Assembly (NCBI GenBank): GCA_023369685.1
Contig: SACZ01000005.1
Location: 124,001-188,000 of the forward strand
Direction of reading: 5' to 3'
From: Prolixibacteraceae bacterium JC049
GTDB lineage: Bacteria; Bacteroidota; Bacteroidia; Bacteroidales; Prolixibacteraceae
DNA length: 64,000 nucleotides
Positions within the stretch are counted from its first letter, which is position 1. Each line of letters begins with the position of its first letter. The notes below the pieces were generated by a model that made no database searches, was not told the origin of the DNA, and saw nothing but the letters and a program-made list of their open reading frames with translations. Below are positions 26,360-33,051 of the stretch, piece after piece. Both the position numbers and the translations under genes were made by a program.

Positions 26360-26668
26360 TTAAAATCTCAATATTTTCTTTAAAATTATTGCACAACCTC
26401 CATTCATCTCCCTTAAATTACTAGTTGACAAATATTTTGAATTAAACCCACAATAAAACCTCACGTCATTATTGTATACAAAACTTCTTCGTGTCATACT
26501 AAATCGAATGGGAGCTCCCATTTCTTTCATGCAGAAGATTATTCGATAGAGCGATGCTTTTGATATCTGTAATCGATGAGCAAGCTCTGCTGGACTTCCT
26601 GTACACTGTAACCTTATCAACTGATCAATCCGTTCGATCATTTCGATTTGTTGAGTTAATTTTCTCAT
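26360..26668 (-). CDS. Small HTH regulator with a C-terminal double-glycine-like motif
   Basis: A 102-residue DNA-binding protein. The N-terminal part (IERIDQLIRLQCTGSPAELA, HRLQISKASLYRIIFCMKEM) is the HTH seen in small regulators next to peptide-export loci in Bacteroidota; then GAPIRFSMTRRSFVYNNDVRF. The C-terminus, NLREMNGG at 84-91 plus 11 residues (CAIILKKILRF), has the L(-7), M(-4), GG pattern of the leaders cut by C39 peptidases. It sits 21 bp after the C39 transporter gene and 163 bp before peptide B. A role in controlling the locus is inferred from position. Whether the GG motif is functional is open. Confidence 0.75.
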   Translation of the reverse strand: MRKLTQQIEMIERIDQLIRLQCTGSPAELAHRLQISKASLYRIIFCMKEMGAPIRFSMTRRSFVYNNDVRFYCGFNSKYLSTSNLREMNGGCAIILKKILRF

Positions 26669-26689
26669 AATTCAGGGTGTTTTTATTAT

Positions 26690-28858
26690 TTAGCTACTCA
26701 GCTCAAAGCTAACAGTAGGCAATTGTTTCTTCCACATTTGGAAATACTTCCCTTTTCTAGCATAAAGTTCATTGGGAATTCCCTCTTCCGCAACTTCTCC
26801 TTTCTCTAAAACAATCAATCGGTTTGCTCTTGCTACAGTACCTAACCGATGTGCTATAATTATTACGCTCTTTCCTTCTTCTACAAAATCCTGAACACAC
26901 CTTTGAACATACTCTTCCGACTCTGAATCTAGAGCAGATGTCGCTTCATCCATAATTAATATTTCAGGGTCTCGATACAGCGCTCTTGCAATAGCCAATC
27001 GTTGTTTCTGACCACCAGATAGAGTTGCTCCATTTTCGCCTAGATAGGTTTCAAAGCCATTGGGTAATTTCTCTATAAAATTTAAAATCCCTAGTCGTCT
27101 ACAGATGTTAATAACCCGCTCCATTGAAGGTCTCCAATCTCCTACTGCTATATTTTCAATCACATTTCCTGCAAACAGATCCAATTGCTGAGGAACTACA
27201 CTTACCATCGATCTTAGACTATCCTTCGATATATACTTTAGATTAATATCGCCTATAAAAATATTTCCGTTCGTTAACGGATACAATCGCTGAATAAGAG
27301 CAACCAATGTTATCTTTCCTGAACCACTCTCACCTATAACTGCAGTTATTTCTCCTCGATTTATTTTCAGGCAAAAATTTTCAAATACATCAACACGTGT
27401 TCCATAGCTAAATGACACTTGCTCGAAGCGGACATCACCAATTAGTTCTTTTCTTAGCTCGATACTTTCATTCTCTTCATCGCGTTCTAAATCCATTATT
27501 TCAAATAATCGATCGGCAGCAATTGCTGCATTCTGTATCACTTTGTTCATACCAATCAATGAGGTAACAGGACCAGTGAAATAACCAATGATTGCATAGA
27601 AAGACATTAGTTCTCCAGGAGTAATCTGTTGTTTAATCACCAATCCACTTCCCATCCATAGAAGAGCAATTGTGAAGATTTGACTTATAATATGAGATGA
27701 TTGTCCTGTAAATAGTGCATTTAACCCAGATTTGTATGCTGTTTTTAATAACTGAATAAATCTCACCTCCGTTTTAACATCGGCATATTCTTCCAGATTA
27801 AATTGTTTTATTGTTCTTACAGCCGAAAGCGACTCAACCAATTGTGCCTCCAACTCTGCCGCATCCTCCATTACCCGTCGTTCTACTTTTTTATTCAAAC
27901 GATTAGTTATGAAATATACCAACGCATAGAATGGTATTACTACAGCCATTAACAATGCCAGTTTCCAACTGTATAAAAACATTAACACAAACGAGAACAC
28001 CACAATGAAACAATTTACGATTAAAGAAATCATAGAATCATTTATAAATGAACGAATTTTAACCGCATCATTTATTCGCGAGATTATTTCTCCAGTACGC
28101 ATTGTATCAAAAAAAGATTGAGGCAATCTGAGCAAATGCTTGTAGTACCCTAGTATTAAACGGGCATCAATCAACTGACCTGTCTTCAATATAAACAAAG
28201 TCTGAAACACGCCTAACACTACCTTTATCAATAGAATTAGAAGCATTCCAACACTCATTAAATTCAGCAAATTAACATTTCCATCAACCAACACATAATC
28301 GGTAATTTTCTGAATATAAATAGATGGAGCTAATCCGAGGATTGTGAAGAAAATTGCCCCCACAAGAGCCTGTAGCAACACTGACCGGTGGGGACGTAAC
28401 AGATATACAAATCGACTCAAATTAGATATCCTGTCATCTTTTTCTTTAAAATTTTCTGATGGTGAGAGTAAGATTAATACTCCTGTCCACTCTTCACAAA
28501 AATGCTCTAATTTCTTTTCATGCATGCGCCCATCTCCCGGATCCATATAAGTTATTTTAGAAGAGCTGATCTTATATATTACCACATAGTGGTGCAAGCG
28601 CTTCTTGACAATCACATGAGCAATTGCAGGCAAAGGTATTTCCTGAAGAGCCTCTACCTCTGCCTTTACTCCTTTGGCATTGAAGCTCATTTTCTCAGCC
28701 GCCTTTATCACTCCCCAGGCATTCGTACCCTTTTGATCTGTTCCTGCCCATTGTCTAATCTTCGCAATGGGTACTCCTAAACTATAATGAGCTGCAACCG
28801 AAGCTAAACAGGCCGCTCCACAGTCTGTTATATCATGCTGTTTGATTTTAATATCCAT
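26690..28858 (-). CDS. Peptidase-containing ABC transporter (C39, PCAT) with altered Walker A
   Basis: A 722-residue inner-membrane exporter that removes double-glycine leaders and exports the peptide. Order: C39 peptidase (1-130) with Q7, Cys13 (TDCGAAC), His90 (LHHYVVIY) and Asp106 (YMDPGDG); six-helix ABC membrane domain (about 150-445); NBD (about 475-722) with LSGGQKQRLAIARAL, LIMDEATSALD and H-loop IIAHRL. The Walker A reads GESGSGKITL: the Mg-binding Ser/Thr after the lysine is Ile516 (codon ATA, 27311-27313), one base from ACA (Thr). This should weaken ATP hydrolysis unless it is an error in the sequence. HlyD lies 8 bp upstream; together with a TolC-like protein elsewhere they would span both membranes. 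Confidence 0.95.
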   Translation of the reverse strand: MDIKIKQHDITDCGAACLASVAAHYSLGVPIAKIRQWAGTDQKGTNAWGVIKAAEKMSFNAKGVKAEVEALQEIPLPAIAHVIVKKRLHHYVVIYKISSSKITYMDPGDGRMHEKKLEHFCEEWTGVLILLSPSENFKEKDDRISNLSRFVYLLRPHRSVLLQALVGAIFFTILGLAPSIYIQKITDYVLVDGNVNLLNLMSVGMLLILLIKVVLGVFQTLFILKTGQLIDARLILGYYKHLLRLPQSFFDTMRTGEIISRINDAVKIRSFINDSMISLIVNCFIVVFSFVLMFLYSWKLALLMAVVIPFYALVYFITNRLNKKVERRVMEDAAELEAQLVESLSAVRTIKQFNLEEYADVKTEVRFIQLLKTAYKSGLNALFTGQSSHIISQIFTIALLWMGSGLVIKQQITPGELMSFYAIIGYFTGPVTSLIGMNKVIQNAAIAADRLFEIMDLERDEENESIELRKELIGDVRFEQVSFSYGTRVDVFENFCLKINRGEITAVIGESGSGKITLVALIQRLYPLTNGNIFIGDINLKYISKDSLRSMVSVVPQQLDLFAGNVIENIAVGDWRPSMERVINICRRLGILNFIEKLPNGFETYLGENGATLSGGQKQRLAIARALYRDPEILIMDEATSALDSESEEYVQRCVQDFVEEGKSVIIIAHRLGTVARANRLIVLEKGEVAEEGIPNELYARKGKYFQMWKKQLPTVSFELSS

Positions 28859-28866
28859 GGGGTAGT

Positions 28867-30003
28867 CTAATTATTAGGGTTTAACCAATTATCAACTTTA
28901 TCATACAGTAATTGCAGTAACGATCTTCTGGTAACCAGGAAACGAGCACTCAATGTCATTCCCGTCATTACCTTTCCTTTATACCCATTTTTCAATTCCA
29001 GGTAGTCTTTATTCAGTTTACATTTAACTCTGAAAAAAGTCTGTTTGTCAAGCTGAACAACTTCATTAGATATATCTATTATTTTACCTTCAATACTCCC
29101 CCATTGATTGTAATTAAATGCATCAATTTGAAAACGCACACTCGTATTTTTTCTCACCAACCCAATATCCATAGGTGACACATAGCACTCAGCAATAATG
29201 GTTCCTTCAGGAGATATACAAGCTAATTCTTCCCCAGCCACCACATTATTGTTTCGAATAACTCCTCTATAATTGTAAATTACTCCTGTAACTGGAGCTG
29301 TTATTATATGTTTCTCCAGTCTGCTATTTATTTCTTTTTGCTGCTTAGTATAGTCTTGTAGTTTTATTTTTTCTTGCAGCAGTTGTTGTTCCCATTGCTG
29401 AAAAGCATCTTTAATGAATGAATTTTTTTGTTGTTTTATTAACTCATGATCAAACTTTACCCGTTCAAACTCTTGCAATGCAATAGCTCCTTTTTCAATT
29501 AATTTCTTCGATCGCTGGAGTTCAATTTGCGTTCTGGATTCTTGTGTTTCAAACTCTGCTAATTTTGATTTATATTGAAAATACGAAGCCAGGAAATAAG
29601 GAGATAGAAATTTTTCTCCTCTCTTGTTAATTAAAATTTTCAGATCGGCTATGTGTCTAGCTGTTTGTTCAGCTTGTTTTTCTAACCAGACTTTTTTAGA
29701 ACTAATTTCTTCAATGCTTAATACAAATAAAGTATCTCCTTTGGTTACCGATTGATTTTCTGTAACATTTGCCTCAACTATCTTTCCAGAAATAAGAGAA
29801 CACAATCTATTTCTTTCGTTATCTGATCTGATTACCCCTTTTGATCGGGTTGTAATATCAACCATTATTAAAGGTGATACTGCCAATGCTACTAGCACGC
29901 CACTAAGAATTGTCAGGTAAATAATTCGAGAAGTTCGACTAAAGGTTTTAAAATGAGTTTGCACACTATTATGCATAATCTCTACTGGGAAAAGTTGTTT
30001 CAT
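28867..30003 (-). CDS. HlyD-family membrane fusion protein
   Basis: The periplasmic adaptor for the C39 ABC exporter. In 378 residues: short cytoplasmic tail, one membrane helix (about 28-49, IYLTILSGVLVALAVSPLIM), a biotinyl-lipoyl-like half (CSLISGKIVEANVTENQSVTKGD), a long alpha-helical hairpin (about 100-230; AEQTARHIADLKI... QQWEQQLLQEKIKLQDY), the second lipoyl half (ITAPVTGVIYNYRGVIRNNNVVAGEELACISP) and a beta-barrel domain. It is the first gene of the island operon, so the promoter should lie in the 351-bp gap upstream. Confidence 0.93.
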   Translation of the reverse strand: MKQLFPVEIMHNSVQTHFKTFSRTSRIIYLTILSGVLVALAVSPLIMVDITTRSKGVIRSDNERNRLCSLISGKIVEANVTENQSVTKGDTLFVLSIEEISSKKVWLEKQAEQTARHIADLKILINKRGEKFLSPYFLASYFQYKSKLAEFETQESRTQIELQRSKKLIEKGAIALQEFERVKFDHELIKQQKNSFIKDAFQQWEQQLLQEKIKLQDYTKQQKEINSRLEKHIITAPVTGVIYNYRGVIRNNNVVAGEELACISPEGTIIAECYVSPMDIGLVRKNTSVRFQIDAFNYNQWGSIEGKIIDISNEVVQLDKQTFFRVKCKLNKDYLELKNGYKGKVMTGMTLSARFLVTRRSLLQLLYDKVDNWLNPNN

Positions 30004-30354
30004 TATTATCTTTTTTAGTTGTAAAACTCTTCAATTTTAGAGTGCAACAAATTCATTGCTTATAAAAAATACGAACATTCAATTAATTTGTCCACTCGTG
30101 TAGGCTTAAGAAAAACTACCTTACAACTAGCATTCTAATTACTTCATTTCACCATTTCTAAACTTATTCATTAATAATTCTCAAATAGACTAACAAGAAA
30201 TAGTGATAACACTAGCCTGATTGCTGTATTTTCACTTTTCAATAGTATCAGAATCATCATAAATTAGGATTGCTTTTAATCAACAAAACTCTTTATTTTG
30301 AATCTATCTAAATAGTATTTAAAACTACACTCGTAGAAAGCAAAATTATCGAAT
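30004..30354. other. AT-rich divergent intergenic region
   Basis: A 351-bp gap between the divergent HlyD and DUF2023 genes with no gene seen. It should contain promoters for both. A near-match to the -7 element (TATTTTG, about 30294-30300) lies 55 bp before the DUF2023 start; no clear operator or hairpin was found. Confidence 0.5.
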
Positions 30355-30729
30355 ATGAAACAAGTAATTGAAAACTTCAGATCCGCAGATTTACAGATAC
30401 TAATTCATCATATTTATGAATTCAAAAAGGGAATTCGTAGCTTGGTTTTACACACCATGAGCAGCAGAGAGCAAGCACAAGCAGAGCACTTATTAGTCCA
30501 AAAGAAAATAGATTACATTATTGAGAGAGTTAACGATCGAAAGATAAACATATTCTTTGGGCGTACCGATTGCATTAGTGTTGTGAAGTCATTTGGAGCA
30601 AAGTCGCTTTCTCTTTTCTCTCCAGAAGAAGATTTTATTTTAGGAATCATGCTAGGATATAATCGAGACCAACAATGCCAGCGATACATTACCAGAAAAA
30701 ATGCTCAACATATTAATGCAGCTTCTTAG
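30355..30729 (+). CDS. DUF2023 family protein
   Basis: A 124-residue cytoplasmic protein matching DUF2023 (a small family known structurally from Porphyromonas): LQILIHHIYEFKKGIRSLVLHTM, then DRKINIFFGRTDCISVVKSFGAKSLSLFSPEEDFILGIMLGYNRDQQCQRY. Length is typical. The family has no established function; in other Bacteroidota it is often found near flavodoxin, which is not present here. It lies just outside the peptide-export operon on the opposite strand, and its stop overlaps that of the convergent small membrane gene. Confidence 0.85.
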   Translation: MKQVIENFRSADLQILIHHIYEFKKGIRSLVLHTMSSREQAQAEHLLVQKKIDYIIERVNDRKINIFFGRTDCISVVKSFGAKSLSLFSPEEDFILGIMLGYNRDQQCQRYITRKNAQHINAAS

Positions 30730-30932
30730 TTTTCATCTTTATTAAAGGTAACTCTGTAGGCAATTATTACACCTAAAATAAACCAGACAATATATCCTTT
30801 ATAAGATATCTGGATATAGTCAATATTTTTCACCCCAGTTAATAAAAGCACCTTGTTTATAACAAATATCAAGCAATAAAAAAATAATAACAGAACAGCT
30901 GATGCAGCTATCGATTTTAGAATTTTAGTCAT
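30726..30932 (-). CDS. Small two-helix membrane protein
   Basis: A 68-residue protein with two hydrophobic segments (about 9-30, AASAVLLLFFYCLIFVINKV, and 45-60, GYIVWFILGVIIAYRV) and a charged C-terminus (NKDEN). No family is recognised. Its stop overlaps the stop of DUF2023 by two bases on the opposite strand. It is on the island strand but upstream of HlyD, separated from it by the DUF2023 gene, so a link to peptide immunity is only possible. Coding status is moderately supported by its clear membrane-protein pattern. Confidence 0.5.
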   Translation of the reverse strand: MTKILKSIAASAVLLLFFYCLIFVINKVLLLTGVKNIDYIQISYKGYIVWFILGVIIAYRVTFNKDEN

Positions 30933-31182
30933 TGGAAATAGTATTTAGTTATTAGTTGTCATCATTAAAAATAATATCTCGTTGCTCTTCTAGTACTTCA
31001 ACCAATATTAACTTTACCAGTCAATTTAATATCAAACATTCTTGTGTCAAGCTAAACAAAATCTATATCGTTGCCATTTTTTAAAATATAACCATCCAGG
31101 TAAAACCGATCCTTTCCAATAGTTTTTGATGAATATAGTTTGCGCTTTCAGTGCTATTCAGAACTGACTCTTTTCAAAAAAA
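30933..31182. other. AT-rich stretch without a gene
   Basis: Part of a 619-bp gene-free region (30933-31551). Nothing coding is seen here; the frameshifted peptide gene follows at 31183-31316, and 31317-31551 should hold the promoter of the GH109-like gene. Confidence 0.5.
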
Positions 31183-31316
31183 TTAGCTATAGTACAAATA
31201 AGCAACTGTACCAACAACTGCACCTATAACTACCCCTATAATTAGACCTTCGATGAAATATTTCTTAATAATCTTCTTCTTATTTTTTCTTTAAAGCTAC
31301 AATCACAATTTATCAT
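31183..31316 (-). pseudogene. Frameshifted gene for a one-helix membrane peptide
   Basis: An ATG at 31316 opens MINCDCSFKEK, then the frame breaks at an A6 run (fwd T6 at 31283-31288). In the next frame the sequence continues KKKIIKKYFIEG and LIIGVVIGAVVGTVAYLYYS, a basic stretch and a Gly-zipper membrane helix, to a stop at 31183-31185. One added A would give a continuous 44-residue protein. The membrane frame has no ATG of its own after its upstream stop. It is either a recently broken gene, a sequencing error at the homopolymer, or a programmed frameshift. Confidence 0.5.
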
Positions 31317-31551
31317 AACCTTATTTAATTGTAATTAATTTCTCTTGCGATCAGCTTTCTGTATTCATAATAAATGTCTGTATTCCTGAATTCGAAATCA
31401 TACCCAAAAACCTCATTTTTCACATCAAAATAGCAATTTTACTCCATTTACCCCGTTTTTTACCCCTCGATTTACCCACGGTCTTACACTGACTACCATA
31501 CATTTGCAACAGATTTCGACAATAAACCAAAACACTAAACCCATAAGAGGT

Positions 31552-32895
31552 ATGAAAGACCTAAAGAGAAGAGATTTCATTAAAACTACAGCTATTGCCG
31601 GTGCTGGCATGACTGTTCTTCCTACTGCCGGATTCGGTAAAAAGAAGAGCAGTAAAAAAGTGGCTATCGGTTTTATTGGAGTTGGTGGCCGAGGAAGGAG
31701 CCACCTCCGCAATATTCTATTACGCGACGATGTAGTGGTTCCAGCCATCTGCGACATCGATCCGGAAGCCATTAAGCACTCATTGGCTTTAATTGAAAAG
31801 CACGGACACAAAAAACCAGAAGTATATTCTGAAGGAGAATTTGCTTGGGAAAAAATGCTAGAGCGCGACGACATCGAAGGTGTGATTATTTCAACTCCTT
31901 GGTTGTGGCACACACGCATGAGTGTAGGTGCAATGAAAGCTGGAAAATATGCCGGAGTTGAAGTATCGGCAGCCAACACCATGGAAGAGTGTTGGGACTT
32001 GGTAAACACTTATGAAGAGACAGGAACTCCTGTTATGATTTTGGAGAATGTATGTTACCGTCGCGATGTATTAGCGGTATTAAACATGGTTCGTCAGAAT
32101 TTGTTTGGAGAACTTATCCACGCTCGTTGTGGTTACCAACACGATCTACGTCATGTAAAATTCACTGGAGCCGAGTTTGGCCCAGGATCACATGGAGAAG
32201 CTCGCTGGCGTACACAACACTCTCTTAAGCGCAATGGCGATGTATACCCAACACACGGATTGGGGCCAATTGCAACTATGATGGACATTAACCGCGGAAA
32301 CCGCTTCACTTCGCTGACTTCGGTAGCGACTAAAGCACGCGGACTAAACGCTCACATTGTAAAACAAGGTGGTAAAGATCATCCAAATGCCAATATCAAG
32401 TGGCGTCAGGGCGATGTAATTACTACTACCATTGAAACTGCAATGGGCGAATCGATTATTGTAACACACGACTGTAACCTACCACGTCCTTACTCGCTTG
32501 GATTTAGAGTACAGGGAGTTCAGGGAATCACTGAATTCGATTACCATACTCGTCGTATTCATGTTGAAGGACAAACCAAAGGTCACGGTTGGGAAGATAT
32601 GAAAGAGTACTTGAAAAAGTACGATCACCCACTATGGAAGCGCTGGGGCGAATATGCTTCTGGTTCTGGTCATGGTGGAATGGATTTCTTTGTAGACCAC
32701 GCTTTTGTTGAATCAATTAAGCGTAAAGTTAATCCACCATTAGATGCTTACGATGCAGCTGCATGGAGTGCAGTAACACCACTTTCTGAAGCATCTATCG
32801 AAAATAACGGAGCACCTCAAGAGTTCCCTGATTTTACTCGCGGTCGCTGGGTGACCAACCAGCCAATTTTCGCAGTAAACGGAGACGAATATTAA
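31552..32895 (+). CDS. Gfo/Idh/MocA oxidoreductase, GH109-like, TAT-exported
   Basis: An NAD-binding enzyme resembling glycoside hydrolase family 109 (alpha-N-acetylgalactosaminidases that cleave through a redox cycle on bound NAD). The start at ATG 31552 has AGAGG 2 bp upstream and begins with a twin-arginine signal (KRRDFIKTTAIAGAGM). Rossmann motif GFIGVGGRGRSHL; then WLWHTRMSVGAMKAGKYAGVEV, GEARWRTQHS, YPTHGLGPIATMMDINRGNRF and GDVITTTIETAMGESIIVTHD with NLPRPYSLGFRVQG, all GH109-like. Length, 447 residues, is normal. A role in periplasmic glycan breakdown is likely; substrate is not certain. It is monocistronic. Confidence 0.85.
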   Translation: MKDLKRRDFIKTTAIAGAGMTVLPTAGFGKKKSSKKVAIGFIGVGGRGRSHLRNILLRDDVVVPAICDIDPEAIKHSLALIEKHGHKKPEVYSEGEFAWEKMLERDDIEGVIISTPWLWHTRMSVGAMKAGKYAGVEVSAANTMEECWDLVNTYEETGTPVMILENVCYRRDVLAVLNMVRQNLFGELIHARCGYQHDLRHVKFTGAEFGPGSHGEARWRTQHSLKRNGDVYPTHGLGPIATMMDINRGNRFTSLTSVATKARGLNAHIVKQGGKDHPNANIKWRQGDVITTTIETAMGESIIVTHDCNLPRPYSLGFRVQGVQGITEFDYHTRRIHVEGQTKGHGWEDMKEYLKKYDHPLWKRWGEYASGSGHGGMDFFVDHAFVESIKRKVNPPLDAYDAAAWSAVTPLSEASIENNGAPQEFPDFTRGRWVTNQPIFAVNGDEY

Positions 32896-32924
32896 TATCC
32901 GGAATAAATTAACTGAAACCTTAA

Positions 32925-32958
32925 AAAGAGTGTCTCAATTGCTGAGATGCTCTTTTTT
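32925..32958 (+). terminator. Terminator of the GH109-like gene
   Basis: A 13-bp stem AAAGAGTGTCTCA / TGAGATGCTCTTT (two G-T pairs), 5-nt loop and TTTTTT, 30 bp after the stop. Confidence 0.9.
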
Positions 32959-32991
32959 CTTTTGGTTATTCTTCTCTTGTAAGCTATAAAA

Positions 32992-33028
32992 CACAAAAGC
33001 CTCACCTCCACAAAGAAGAGGCAAGGCT
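32992..33028 (-). terminator. Terminator of the PI-PLC-like gene
   Basis: On the minus strand, AGCCTTGCCTC / GAGGTGAGGCT stem followed by TTTGTGTTTT, 24 bp after the stop; it faces the terminator of the convergent gene. Confidence 0.8.
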
Positions 33029-33051
33029 ATGTGTTATTAAGTGTTTCTATA

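Noticed and set aside
26193-26396. 67-codon minus-strand frame between the HTH and peptide B genes
   Set aside because: It overlaps the end of the HTH gene and runs across two palindromes; composition is not protein-like and no motif is seen. It is better explained as a regulatory gap.
31425-32009. 194-codon minus-strand frame
   Set aside because: Antisense to the well-supported GH109-like gene; long only because of that gene's codon pattern.
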